Below the pieces are notes generated by a model. That model was not told where the DNA came from, did not search any database, and was given only the letters and a program-made list of their open reading frames with translations. Below are positions 35,784-44,915 of a stretch of DNA of 64,000 nt, one piece after another. Numbering within the stretch: the stretch's first letter is position 1; every line of letters begins with the position of its first letter. Made by a program: the position numbers and the translations under genes. Source of the stretch: an uncultured Cyclobacteriaceae bacterium (lineage in GTDB: Bacteria; Bacteroidota; Bacteroidia; Cytophagales; Cyclobacteriaceae); assembly GCA_937146645.1 (NCBI GenBank), contig CAKZRQ010000037.1, positions 1 to 64,000 on the forward strand, read 5' to 3'.

Positions 35784-36815
35784 ATGAAAAACAGAAGAGA
35801 ATTTTTAAAAACGGCTGCTCTTGGGGCTTCAGGATTGGCTTTGGCACCTAGCTGGCTGCAAGGAGCACCAGCAATAATTAAGTCTTTCAACGATAGTAAA
35901 ACCCAAATCGAAGGAGTCACCATCGGATGCATCACCTATTCTTTCAGACAGATGAAAGATCAGAGCGCAGAGGCCATTCTCAATTATGTAACAACGGCTG
36001 GAGTAAGTGCGGTGGAATTAATGGGGGATCCAGCGGAGGATTTTATTGGGAAGCCCAAGATCTATTTCAATCGAATGGATCTTTTTGTTTTGATCGGTAA
36101 AGAGAGAAATGAAACGATCACAGATCAAGAAAAGAAGGAACTGGAAGAGATGCGGGCATCTGTGGATTCTTATAACCAGGATGTGGCCAAATGGAGAGAA
36201 GGTGCGGATATAAGTAAGCTGGCAGAATTAAAAGCCATGTATAATAATGCAGGAGTCGATATTTACGCATTTAAACCAAGTACTTTCGGGAAGCTTAATA
36301 ATGATGCAGAGATGGATTATGGGATGCGAGCCGCCAAAGCTTTGGGCGCCAGCCACGTGACCTTAGAACACCCCTCTGATGATGCTCACACCATGAAACT
36401 GGGGAAATTAGCTGAAGAGCATGGAATCACCATCGGATATCATGGGCATGAACAGCAAACTTTTACTTTTTGGGACACTGCGCTAGAGCAAAGCCCGAGC
36501 AATGCCTTAAACCTGGATGTGGGTCATTATGTGGCGGCAGGTCATACTGATTTAATGGATTTGATCACAAAACAATCCAGCCGAATTTCCAGCATGCATA
36601 TAAAAGATCGGCAAACACCAGAAAATGGTAAAGGAAACCTTCCTTGGGGTGAAGGTGACACACCGATTGTTGAAATTCTGGCCATGATGCGAGATAATTC
36701 CTATAGTTTCCCAGCTACCATAGAGTTGGAATATAAAGTTCCTTCGGGTTCTAATCCTGTTTTAGAGGTTCAAAAGTGCTTTGAATTCTGTGCGAATGCC
36801 TTGACGCAGGCTTAG
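35784..36815 (+). CDS. Tat-exported sugar phosphate isomerase/epimerase-like protein
   Basis: Starting at 35784 gives a 343-residue protein with a twin-arginine signal (MKNRREFLKTAALGASG), removed near residue 28. The rest is a xylose-isomerase-like TIM barrel with metal-ligand-like residues in LEHPSDDAH, GYHGHEQQ and LNLDVGHY and an IELEYK segment at the C-terminal end. Such proteins isomerise or epimerise sugars, and exported members act on oxidised sugars. An earlier in-frame start at 35670 overlaps arfB and would hide the signal. The stop overlaps the convergent aminotransferase by 4 nt. Confidence 0.85.
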   Translation: MKNRREFLKTAALGASGLALAPSWLQGAPAIIKSFNDSKTQIEGVTIGCITYSFRQMKDQSAEAILNYVTTAGVSAVELMGDPAEDFIGKPKIYFNRMDLFVLIGKERNETITDQEKKELEEMRASVDSYNQDVAKWREGADISKLAELKAMYNNAGVDIYAFKPSTFGKLNNDAEMDYGMRAAKALGASHVTLEHPSDDAHTMKLGKLAEEHGITIGYHGHEQQTFTFWDTALEQSPSNALNLDVGHYVAAGHTDLMDLITKQSSRISSMHIKDRQTPENGKGNLPWGEGDTPIVEILAMMRDNSYSFPATIELEYKVPSGSNPVLEVQKCFEFCANALTQA

Positions 36816-37957
36816 AGAATTGAAGAAAGGTTTTCCAGTCTTCTGGTAGCCTCTACTAATTCAGTATCATTTTTAGCGAAGCAAAATCGAATGATTTTGT
36901 GATCACTTCCATCTGCGTAAAAACTGGAAACAGGAATACAGGCAACCTTCAATTCCTTGGTCATTTTTAAAGCCAATTCCTTATCTGAAATCTCTGACAG
37001 ATGCGCGTAACTAGCTTGTTGGAAGAAACTTCCCTGAGTCGGTTCAAACTCTAAAGATGAATTCCTCAGCCCTTCATTAAAGATATCTCGCTTCTTTTCG
37101 TAAAAGGCAGGAAGGTCAAAAAAGGTCTCTAGTTTTAAATACCCAGCTAATGCATGTTGGGCTGGTCGGACCGTGGTAAACGTAACGTATTGATGAATCT
37201 TTCGAAACTCTTCTGTCAATTCAGGTACAGCTATACAATATCCTATTTTCCAGCCTGTTATATGAAAAGTTTTTCCAAAAGATCCACATACAAAAGTTCT
37301 TTGTCGGAGTACCGGATGAGTCAATAACGAATGATGCTTTCTACCATCAAAAGTGATGTGTTCATACACTTCATCACTCACCACAAATAATCCAAATTCC
37401 TCTACCAGATTTGAGAGCTCCTCTAAATCCTCCAAGGTCCAAACATAACCGCTCGGGTTATGCGGAGTATTGACGATAATGAGTTTGGTCTTATTGGTAG
37501 TTTTCTCACGGATCAGCTCCCAATCTGGAGAAAAGTCAGTTGGATTAAGAGGAACATGTACTGGGATCCCTTTATTTAACAAAACCGCAGGATCATAGCT
37601 ATCGAAAGCTGGTTCCAGAATAATCACCTCATCTCCCTCACCAACGACAGCTGTAACGGCAGAAAAAACAGCTTGAGTAGCTCCCGAGACGATGGTCCAT
37701 TCCTTATCCATATCGGTCTGTAATCCATAGCATTTTTCAGTCTTCTCAGACATGGCTGCTCTCAACTCTGGAATTCCCATCATGGGTGCATACTGATTGC
37801 TGCCAGTTTGCGTGTATTTGGCTATTAATTCTCTAAGCCTTGGATCAGGTTGAAATCCTGGAAACCCTTGAGACAAGTTGATAGCATTGGCTTCCAAAGC
37901 AGCTCGGCTCATGGTAGTAAAAATGGTTTCCTGAATATTTGGGAGCTTTGATTTCAT
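36812..37957 (-). CDS. Methionine-type PLP aminotransferase
   Basis: A 381-residue fold-type I aminotransferase. It shows the substrate-arm SQGFPGFQPD, PLP-contacting NTPHNPSG, DEVYEHITFDG and the lysine loop SFGKTFHITGWKIGY, all matching the YbdL/methionine aminotransferase group rather than aspartate aminotransferase. It probably makes methionine from 2-oxo-4-methylthiobutanoate in methionine salvage, or acts on other amino acids. It is monocistronic on the minus strand; a 91-nt gap separates it from the chosen start of the divergent glycosidase gene. Confidence 0.9.
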   Translation of the reverse strand: MKSKLPNIQETIFTTMSRAALEANAINLSQGFPGFQPDPRLRELIAKYTQTGSNQYAPMMGIPELRAAMSEKTEKCYGLQTDMDKEWTIVSGATQAVFSAVTAVVGEGDEVIILEPAFDSYDPAVLLNKGIPVHVPLNPTDFSPDWELIREKTTNKTKLIIVNTPHNPSGYVWTLEDLEELSNLVEEFGLFVVSDEVYEHITFDGRKHHSLLTHPVLRQRTFVCGSFGKTFHITGWKIGYCIAVPELTEEFRKIHQYVTFTTVRPAQHALAGYLKLETFFDLPAFYEKKRDIFNEGLRNSSLEFEPTQGSFFQQASYAHLSEISDKELALKMTKELKVACIPVSSFYADGSDHKIIRFCFAKNDTELVEATRRLENLSSIL

Positions 37958-38048
37958 ATGCCTAAAGATAGCTTTGATTAAATTTTTGCCAACGGATTCA
38001 GGAATTATACACTTGGTAATTTCTATCTTCAGTCATAATCCCAAAATT

Positions 38049-39509
38049 ATGAGAAAGCTTACCCTTCTTTTTTTTCTTTTGACACTAAACCTCAGCCTTT
38101 ACGCCCAAGAACCCATTAAGCTATTAGAGGCTAATCCCCATTATTTCGAATACAAAGGAGAGCCTATAGCACTGGTTACATCTGCTGAACACTATGGTGC
38201 TCTTCTCAATACGGGATTCGATTTCAAGACTTATCTAAATACGCTAAAAGAGGCTGGAATGAATTATACCCGAATATTCATGGGTAGTTATTTCGAAATA
38301 CCTGGCGATAGTTTTGGGATCAAAAACAATACACTGGCACCCAATCAAGGAGATGTACTAGTTCCCTGGGAGCAAGTTGAGGTTGATGGAAAAACGAAAT
38401 ACAATTGGGCTATTTATAATCCGGCCTATTTTGAAAGGCTTCATGAATTCATGGGGGTGGCTCAGGAGCTCGATATTATTGTCGAAATCACATTTTTCTC
38501 GTCGATCTATCGCGACGAGCATTGGGCGATAAGCCCACAGAATCCAGGGAACAGAATCAATGCTGAAACGAAATCTCTAGATAGAAAATTAGCTCATACC
38601 CTTGAGAACGGAGATTTGCTTAGCCTTCAAAAAGGATACGTTCAGAAAATCGTGAAGGAGCTTAACCGATACGATAATTTCTTTTTTGAGATTCAAAATG
38701 AACCCTGGTCAGATCGTGGGATTTCGATTTTGAATTTAATGAACCTATATGTGACTGATGGTCCAGATTGGACCAAAGAAGTGGAATATCCAGACCAGCT
38801 ATCCCTTGATTGGCAAGATGCAATGGTAGAAACCATAGTTTCTACAGAGTTGGATTTACCCAAAAAGCACCTGATTGCGCAGAACTATTCAAACTTTAAA
38901 TCTGCCCTTTATGATGTAAATCCGAATGTTTCGATTCTGAACTTCCATTACAATTGGCCAGAGTCTGCAGAGTGGAATTTTCATCTTGATCGAGTGATAG
39001 GCTTTGATGAGTCTGGTTTTGCTGGAAGTGAGGATTGGGTTTATCGACGTCAGGCATGGGCATTTATGATGTCAGGTGGTGGGCTCTTCAATCATTTGGA
39101 CTACTCATTTTTCGTAGGAAAAGAAGATGGTACCGGTATAAACGATGCACCCGGAGGTGGAAGCGCACAATTTCGCAGCGAAATGAAAATCCTCTCTGAT
39201 TTCATCCATACCATGAATTTGGAAAACGCGAAACCGGCTAAACATAAAATAAAGGCCTCTCCCGGCTTGATCCCTTTCGCGATGGATGATGGAAGTGATG
39301 GTATAGCGTTATACGTCATTGAGGCAGGAAAAAGGGATAGTTATGTGACTTTAGAGATAAAGCCTGGAGATTACGAAATCCACATGCTAGATGTCATTTC
39401 AGGTGACCAAAAGACCCTAGGAGCTCATGAAATTAAAGCTAATGAATTGGTTCTCACTGTCAATCTTGAAAATGGTGAGGCACTTTATCACATACAGCGG
39501 GTAGAATGA
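38049..39509 (+). CDS. Secreted clan-A glycoside hydrolase (GH5-like)
   Basis: Starting at 38049 gives a 486-residue protein with a signal peptide ending near YAQ. It has a TIM barrel with candidate acid/base Glu218 (IQNEPW) and candidate nucleophile Glu321 (FDESGF), and a small C-terminal beta domain (residues about 400-486). The two-glutamate pattern is typical of GH5 and relatives, but other clan-A families also fit. It would cleave plant or algal glycans outside the cytoplasm. An in-frame upstream start at 37974 precedes the signal peptide and is rejected. Overlaps the next gene by 4 nt. Confidence 0.75.
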   Translation: MRKLTLLFFLLTLNLSLYAQEPIKLLEANPHYFEYKGEPIALVTSAEHYGALLNTGFDFKTYLNTLKEAGMNYTRIFMGSYFEIPGDSFGIKNNTLAPNQGDVLVPWEQVEVDGKTKYNWAIYNPAYFERLHEFMGVAQELDIIVEITFFSSIYRDEHWAISPQNPGNRINAETKSLDRKLAHTLENGDLLSLQKGYVQKIVKELNRYDNFFFEIQNEPWSDRGISILNLMNLYVTDGPDWTKEVEYPDQLSLDWQDAMVETIVSTELDLPKKHLIAQNYSNFKSALYDVNPNVSILNFHYNWPESAEWNFHLDRVIGFDESGFAGSEDWVYRRQAWAFMMSGGGLFNHLDYSFFVGKEDGTGINDAPGGGSAQFRSEMKILSDFIHTMNLENAKPAKHKIKASPGLIPFAMDDGSDGIALYVIEAGKRDSYVTLEIKPGDYEIHMLDVISGDQKTLGAHEIKANELVLTVNLENGEALYHIQRVE

Positions 39510-40015
39510 TCGAATTCAAATCCACAATTGAAAAGTTCGATTTTAATCATTGGCAGCATCATGTGCGGGTTCCAAATGAATATCTTGATCAGCTAATGGA
39601 TGATAAGCACCGACGTGTTTTGGTTCATTTCGATGAGCACGGTCCAATACATCTGGCTATCCTTAAATCTAAAGAATATTGGTACCTGCTGATCAATCAA
39701 CAGATTCGCAACAAGCTAAAAGTTGGACCCGGCGACGAACTGGTTATCAAAATAGAAAGAGATCATAGTGAATTTGGGCATGAGGTCCCAGAGGAATTTT
39801 CTGTAATGCTTGATCAGGAGCCTGAGGCCAAAGAATACTTCGATAAACTCACTCCGGGAAAGCAAAGAAGTCTGATTTACATTGTGAGTAAGGTGAAAAA
39901 CCCTGAAAGCAGAATGAAAAAAGCCCTGGCCATCACTCATCACATGAAGGAGAGCCAAGGCAATCTTGATTTCAAGAGGCTCAATGAGTTGATCAAGTTT
40001 TACAATAATCTTTAA
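39506..40015 (+). CDS. YdeI/OmpD-associated (DUF1905 plus OmdA-like) protein
   Basis: A 169-residue cytoplasmic protein with an N-terminal DUF1905 beta domain (FNHWQHHVRVP, residues about 14-24, and VHFDEHGPIHLAILK) and a C-terminal helical YdeI/OmdA-like part (TPGKQRSLIYIVSKVKNPESR, shown in pieces). Such proteins are annotated bacteriocin-protection proteins, but the role is not proven. It starts 4 nt inside the glycosidase stop, so translation is coupled; there is no obvious functional link between them. Confidence 0.75.
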   Translation: MIEFKSTIEKFDFNHWQHHVRVPNEYLDQLMDDKHRRVLVHFDEHGPIHLAILKSKEYWYLLINQQIRNKLKVGPGDELVIKIERDHSEFGHEVPEEFSVMLDQEPEAKEYFDKLTPGKQRSLIYIVSKVKNPESRMKKALAITHHMKESQGNLDFKRLNELIKFYNNL

Positions 40016-40046
40016 ACATGAGTTATTCCATCAGTCATAGGTTTAA

Positions 40047-40772
40047 ATGAGCTTTAAAAAAATACCTTTAATCAATTGCGACCTCGGAGAGGGAGTTGAA
40101 AATGAAGAAGAGATTTATCCATTAATCGATTCTGCTAGTATCGCATGCGGCGGACACATAGGAGATGAACATAGTATTAGAGATTCCATGATTCTTGCTA
40201 AGAAAAACCAGGTGAATATTGGAGCTCATCCCTCCTATCCAGATCGTGTAAATTTTGGGAGAAAGTCGTTGGAAATTGAGTGGGATGAACTTGAAAAATC
40301 ATTACAACAGCAGCTTGATTTGTTTTTGACCGTTGCCCAAACTCTAAAAGTAGAAATACATCATATCAAATGTCATGGGGCTTTGTATAATGATGCGGCT
40401 AAAAGCACTACACTTGCCGACCAACTTACCTCCCTTTTCATGAACAAAATACCCGAAATACCCATTTTCGTCCCTTTCAAATCTGAAATGGAGAAGATGG
40501 TAAAAAAGAAGGGTTTACCACATTATATTGAGGTATTTGGGGATAGAGCATACGATGAGAATTACCACCTCGTATCTCGAGCTGAACCCAACTCACTATT
40601 CCAGGATTTTCAATCAGTGAATAAACATTTGGAGTCCATAATTTCCTTCAGTCAAATAAGAAGTATAAATGGCAAAGATCTTTCGATAAAAGCCGATACC
40701 CTTTGTTTTCATGGAGATAACCCAGGCTTATTTGATTTTCTACCTGACATCAGAAAGAAGTTTTGGATTTAA
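40047..40772 (+). CDS. pxpA: 5-oxoprolinase subunit PxpA
   Basis: A 241-residue LamB/YcsF protein with the conserved INCDLGEG (residues about 9-16) and ACGGHIGDEHSI segments, IGAHPSYPDR and HHIKCHGALY. With PxpB and PxpC it hydrolyses 5-oxoproline to glutamate using ATP. It is the first gene of the pxpABC unit; its stop overlaps the pxpB TTG start. Housekeeping metabolite repair is the likely role. Confidence 0.95.
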   Translation: MSFKKIPLINCDLGEGVENEEEIYPLIDSASIACGGHIGDEHSIRDSMILAKKNQVNIGAHPSYPDRVNFGRKSLEIEWDELEKSLQQQLDLFLTVAQTLKVEIHHIKCHGALYNDAAKSTTLADQLTSLFMNKIPEIPIFVPFKSEMEKMVKKKGLPHYIEVFGDRAYDENYHLVSRAEPNSLFQDFQSVNKHLESIISFSQIRSINGKDLSIKADTLCFHGDNPGLFDFLPDIRKKFWI

Positions 40773-41458
40773 AACTCAAGCTAAATCATATAGCCGACCA
40801 TTTCACTGAAATAGCCTTTGAAGATGACATTTCAGATCAGCTTTTGAATAAAAGGCTTCAATTGATAGAGGGAGTTCAGACAGAATTTTCTAAAGAAATT
40901 AAAGAGTTACGTTCTGGCTATAAAACGATCTGTATTCATTGGATGGAAAAACCTGAAATGGCAGCATTGGTTAATTATCTTGAGAATTTCGACATTTCAG
41001 CCCAGACAGAAAATTTAAAAACCTGGCAAATTCCAGTTTGTTATGATGAGAGCTTAGGAACTGACCTTCAGTCTTTGGCTGAGTCCAAAAATCTGAGCAC
41101 AGCTCAAATCATAGATTTGCACAGCTCAGCAACTTACAAACTTCATTTCTTCGGGTTCTTACCCGGATTCATGTACCTCTCAGGCTTAGACCCGATATTG
41201 GCTACTCCAAGGAAGAAGTTCCCAGAAAGATCAGTAATGGCCGGATCAGTAGCTATAGGAGGTGATCAAACAGGTATTTATCCTAGCTCCTCCCCAGGTG
41301 GCTGGCACATCATAGGCCGAACCCCCATTTCTTCTTTTGATGCCAAAGCTGAAAAAACAGTTTGGGCTAATCCAGGTGATTCCATTCAGTTTAAGGCCAT
41401 TTCCCTGATAGAGTTTGAGAAATTAAGTTCCAGTGAGTCAAACCCCATTCTGCTTTGA
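40763..41458 (+). CDS. pxpB: 5-oxoprolinase subunit PxpB (KipI-like), TTG start
   Basis: A 231-residue protein with the KipI/AHS1 carboxyltransferase signature: GFLPGFMYLSGLD, PRKKFPERSVMAGSVAIGG, QTGIYPSSSPGGWHIIGRTP in separate pieces. It starts with TTG at 40763, inside the end of pxpA; no ATG occurs for about 55 codons, so the TTG is needed. Subunit B forms the carboxyltransferase-like pair with PxpC. Overlaps pxpC by 4 nt. Confidence 0.92.
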   Translation: MDLKLKLNHIADHFTEIAFEDDISDQLLNKRLQLIEGVQTEFSKEIKELRSGYKTICIHWMEKPEMAALVNYLENFDISAQTENLKTWQIPVCYDESLGTDLQSLAESKNLSTAQIIDLHSSATYKLHFFGFLPGFMYLSGLDPILATPRKKFPERSVMAGSVAIGGDQTGIYPSSSPGGWHIIGRTPISSFDAKAEKTVWANPGDSIQFKAISLIEFEKLSSSESNPILL

Positions 41459-42327
41459 TAAAGGATGTAGCACATGCTAAAATAATCAATGTAGGACCTC
41501 GAACCCTGGTCAGAGATCTTGGAAGGAGCGGCTATGCTTCTGTTGGAATTCCAACATCCGGCCCTCTAGATAGTAGAGCGTTTAATTGGAATAATCATTT
41601 GCTCAAGAACCAGGAATCCGATGCTCAGATCGAAATAAATCAACCGGGCCTAAAAATTCTATTTGAATCGGACACCTGGATTTGCTTGGCTGGTGCCAAA
41701 GCTGACACAAGAATCAATAGTCAATCAGGGAAAAAGAATGGGCTAATCAGAGTTTTATCAGGTGATGTTTTGAGCCTAGGTAAATTTGAAAAAGGAAGCG
41801 TTCTTTATTTAGGAATATCAGGTGGTTTTCAATCAGACAAGGTCCTAAGGTCGCGAAGTCAATTTGCTGGTATTACGGAACTTGATTCCCTTAAAAAGGG
41901 GAATACTCTACCCTATTTTACCAACAATTCTTCTGGATTAGATAAAAGTTTTGCAAAAGCAAAATGGAATGATTCCTATCTCGAATACTTAAGTCTCAGA
42001 GTATATCCTGGGTTTGATTGGAGTTTCGAGGTTGAGAGAATTGTGGAAAAAATATTCAGTTCAGATCTCCATGTCTCCACATTAAGAAACACGATGGCCG
42101 TCCAGATTCAAGAAGAGTTTCCGAATAAACTCGAGTCAATTCCAACTGCGCCAGTATTCCCAGGCACGGTCCAACTGACTCAAGGAGGTAAGATCATTTG
42201 TCTTTTATCGGATGCTCAAGTCACAGGTGGTTATCCCAGAATTCTTCAAATTCATGAGGATGATCTACCCATTTTGGCACAAAAAAAACCGAATCAAAAG
42301 ATCCGGTTTTCACTACTGAAAGATTAA
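41455..42327 (+). CDS. pxpC: 5-oxoprolinase subunit PxpC (KipA-like), TTG start
   Basis: A 290-residue biotin-dependent-carboxyltransferase-fold protein with RTLVRDLGRSGYASVGIPTSGPLD in pieces and GGYPRILQIHEDDLP near 263. It starts with TTG at 41455, overlapping pxpB; the next Met (near residue 218) is far too late. The three subunits act as a complex. The last codons carry a hairpin that looks like the terminator of the convergent minus-strand gene (see 42281-42310). Confidence 0.92.
   Translation: MIKDVAHAKIINVGPRTLVRDLGRSGYASVGIPTSGPLDSRAFNWNNHLLKNQESDAQIEINQPGLKILFESDTWICLAGAKADTRINSQSGKKNGLIRVLSGDVLSLGKFEKGSVLYLGISGGFQSDKVLRSRSQFAGITELDSLKKGNTLPYFTNNSSGLDKSFAKAKWNDSYLEYLSLRVYPGFDWSFEVERIVEKIFSSDLHVSTLRNTMAVQIQEEFPNKLESIPTAPVFPGTVQLTQGGKIICLLSDAQVTGGYPRILQIHEDDLPILAQKKPNQKIRFSLLKD
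42281..42310 (-). terminator. Minus-strand terminator embedded in pxpC 3' end
   Basis: Read on the minus strand, an 11-bp stem (42310-42300 with 42295-42285, one mismatch) is followed by eight T. It lies 53 nt past the stop of the lipoprotein gene (42363) and inside the last 50 nt of pxpC, so the coding sequence of one gene doubles as the terminator of its convergent neighbour. Confidence 0.65.
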
Positions 42328-42362
42328 AAAAATCACCCTGCTGTTCCAGGAATTGGAGATTC

Positions 42363-43391
42363 TTATTTAGAGTCCCAATACTCAGACCAGAAAAAGAACA
42401 TCTCAAACTTAAACTTCGAACGATTTAATTGAACCGTAGACCAATCTAGATCTCCATCAGGCTCATAATCTTCAGAAATTAGGGCCAAAATGGAGCCGGA
42501 CCCACCGTATTTCAATAGTTCCCCTTTCTTATCATTCATATTGATTCCATATAAACTACCAAGAGACTCTAATAGAATATCCGCTTTTCCACGGGCATTT
42601 ACCCTTGCGGCTTCTCTCGCACTTTGCACAGCAGGCAAGAGTAATGCTACAGAACGTGGATCCACCCCTGAATTAATTTCTAGTCCGATGATTCCAGCCT
42701 CTGTTCTTGACGGTTCAGCATTGGAGCTTTCCACTTCCAAAAGAAATTTATATGTATCCTCCAATTCTGGTTTCTTAATAGGTGGAAGGCTATCACAATA
42801 TGGACCGCAACCAGCTGCTGGAATTTTTGGGTCACGGATATGTTTGAAGAATTGGAAAGTACTCTCATTTCTAAATTTCCCCAACTCTTGAAGAACTCTT
42901 CTTTCGTCTATTCTTGACGAGTTATTTAACCTTACTCCAGCAGCAATGTCGTAACTTATTTCATGCTCATCTCCAGAGAAACTATCGTTATTCTCTATCA
43001 ATTCCTTCAAATTTTCAACAGCATAGGCACTCAGGAATTTACTTTTATTTAGAATATTTTGATCAAATAGCTCTGTGGATTTACCCATCATTTTTACGAC
43101 GAATGAGCGCTTAGAGCGACTGGTAGATTTAATCCTTTCTATTTCATTTGGCTTGAGCTTCCTTACCATTTCATAGTATGCATTTTCCATGAGATCGTAA
43201 TTTCTACTAGCTCGCTTGGTAACATTTCCAATGCCTTGAGAATTTTTTCTAAGATTTTCATCCGCACTAGATCCGACATCCAAGCCTGATTCAAGTTCAT
43301 TTTGTGGAATATGGTTTTCATGTTCCAATGAATCGCAGGAGTTAGTTAGAATTAATCCTGCTACGGTGATAATAAAAAGATACTTTTTCAT
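42363..43391 (-). CDS. Lipoprotein with DUF1559-like motif, unknown function
   Basis: A 342-residue lipoprotein (lipobox LTNSC, Cys19) with no family I recognise. Residues 30-200 are helical and charged (ENDS, SKFLSAYAVENLKELI); a CGPYC motif lies at 195-199. Residues 250-263 read LLLPAVQSAREAAR, nearly identical to the segment after the pilin helix in planctomycete DUF1559 proteins (LLLPAVQAAREAAR, from memory), but here it sits far from the N-terminus and outside a pilin. The gene is monocistronic with 345 nt of upstream DNA before the GAF kinase gene. Confidence 0.6.
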   Translation of the reverse strand: MKKYLFIITVAGLILTNSCDSLEHENHIPQNELESGLDVGSSADENLRKNSQGIGNVTKRASRNYDLMENAYYEMVRKLKPNEIERIKSTSRSKRSFVVKMMGKSTELFDQNILNKSKFLSAYAVENLKELIENNDSFSGDEHEISYDIAAGVRLNNSSRIDERRVLQELGKFRNESTFQFFKHIRDPKIPAAGCGPYCDSLPPIKKPELEDTYKFLLEVESSNAEPSRTEAGIIGLEINSGVDPRSVALLLPAVQSAREAARVNARGKADILLESLGSLYGINMNDKKGELLKYGGSGSILALISEDYEPDGDLDWSTVQLNRSKFKFEMFFFWSEYWDSK

Positions 43392-43736
43392 CAGTTAGTG
43401 TTTTTGAGTTAAAATAAATGGAAGTCTTACCCTTCCGATGCCTCAAACATAGAGTGACAAATCGATTTGATTTTCGGACAATATCCAGTTACAACTTCTG
43501 AATTGATGCTTTCCATTTATCAATTGATAGATTCGAAAAACTACCTGTAATCGATAAAATGGACTCTTTTGATAATTCCGTCAATTGAAAGAGCACTTTC
43601 GTCAATTGACATCCCTTATTCATAAAGGCATCAATTCTTAAGGTCGAACAATGGGTAAATTTCCATCTGCATAACCTTGTGGCATATCAATAATTCAGAT
43701 CAATCACTAAATTTAAAAAAACAGGTGCGAACCTTA
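43392..43736. other. 345-nt divergent intergenic region
   Basis: Region between the lipoprotein gene (minus) and the GAF kinase (plus). It contains a near-repeat of gtcaattg words at 43577-43610 (tccgtcaattgaaag, ttcgtcaattgacatc) and an inverted piece, attgatgctttcc/ atcaattgatag, suggesting an operator or simply AT-rich DNA. I see no gene. The repeated tcaattga words could bind a regulator; this is inference. Confidence 0.35.
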
Positions 43737-44915
43737 ATGAAAGAGATATCTCCTAAAGAAATCCAGGAAATTCTTCTTCACTTCTCAAATTCTATTGAAG
43801 GCATCAGAAGTGAGAGTGAATTGCTTTGGGATTTGGTCCATAATTGCATTTCAATTTTAGGACTAGAGGATGCTGTGGTTTATGTAGTTGACAGCTCAGG
43901 AAAAAAATTAGAGCAGAAAGCGGCCTTTGGCCAAAAAAATCCAAAGGAAAAAGAGATTCTGAATCCAATCAAAATACCACTTGGAGAGGGAGTAACAGGT
44001 AAAGTCGCAGAGAACGGTATACCCATTATCATTAAGGATAACTCCAAGAACCCAGACTATATTCAGGATGTCAAGTTCATGAAATCTGAAATCGCTGTTC
44101 CGTTAATGCTAGAGGGAAAAGTGATAGGAGTCCTCGATAGCGAAAATTCTCAGGCAGATTATTTCAGTCAACAGCATTTGCAGATTTTCCTTGCTATTGC
44201 ATCCATTTACAGCGGTCAGATAGCCAGAATACGGGCAGAAAGGCATACTGAGGAAATTCTTCAAGAAAAAATACAAATCGAGAAAAAGGCTAATAATCTT
44301 CAAATGCAGGCAATCTCAGCACAGCTCAGCCCACATTTTGTCTTTAATTCTCTAAATGCCGTTCAGCATTTCATTGTTCTTGAAGACAAAGCTCGCTCAC
44401 TTAAATTTCTGAGCCTTTTTGGCAAATTACTGCGGTACTTCTTAACTACAATTCAGGAAGAAAAAATTGAAGTGGCTAAGGAAATACAAATGCTCGACTG
44501 GTATTTACAGATTCAATTCATGAGATACCGAGAGAAGTTCAAGTATAAACTCGCACAAAAGGGATTAGAGGATTTTCCAAATGCCCAAATCCCAGGCATC
44601 ATTGTCCAAAGTCTGATTGAAAATCTTCTGGAAAGTCATATCTACAAAAGCGATGGCAACTTAAAAATCAACATTGATTTTAGAATTCTTGAAAAAGAGG
44701 TATTAATGAATGTTGCAATGCAATATCCTGATGCAGAGCAAAATAAAAACAAAAAAAGAGAATATACTTCAACGTTACCTCCATGGGAAGAGTATGTCAA
44801 TCTTTTAAATGAAATAAGACCATATACCATTAAAACTGAGGTCAGTGAAAATACTGCAGTTTCATCTGAAATGCACTTAAAAACAATTGAGATAACCTTC
44901 CCGAATATTGGATGA
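43737..44915 (+). CDS. GAF-domain LytS-like histidine kinase with degenerate ATPase domain
   Basis: Starting at 43737 gives a 392-residue soluble protein: a GAF domain (about 20-170), a short coiled linker, and a LytS-type His-kinase box with His200 (SPHFVFNSLNAVQHF). The C-terminal ATPase part (about 255-390) lacks the canonical N-box Asn and GxG glycines: the N-box reads SLIENLLESH instead of FVENAVKHG. An earlier in-frame TTG at 43677 is possible. It is likely a non-catalytic or partner sensor. It overlaps the next kinase gene by 4 nt, showing one transcript. Confidence 0.85.
   Translation: MKEISPKEIQEILLHFSNSIEGIRSESELLWDLVHNCISILGLEDAVVYVVDSSGKKLEQKAAFGQKNPKEKEILNPIKIPLGEGVTGKVAENGIPIIIKDNSKNPDYIQDVKFMKSEIAVPLMLEGKVIGVLDSENSQADYFSQQHLQIFLAIASIYSGQIARIRAERHTEEILQEKIQIEKKANNLQMQAISAQLSPHFVFNSLNAVQHFIVLEDKARSLKFLSLFGKLLRYFLTTIQEEKIEVAKEIQMLDWYLQIQFMRYREKFKYKLAQKGLEDFPNAQIPGIIVQSLIENLLESHIYKSDGNLKINIDFRILEKEVLMNVAMQYPDAEQNKNKKREYTSTLPPWEEYVNLLNEIRPYTIKTEVSENTAVSSEMHLKTIEITFPNIG

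Noticed and set aside
42490..42891. Plus-strand frame of 133 codons over the lipoprotein gene
   Set aside because: Shadow of the minus-strand lipoprotein, which has a lipobox and terminator.
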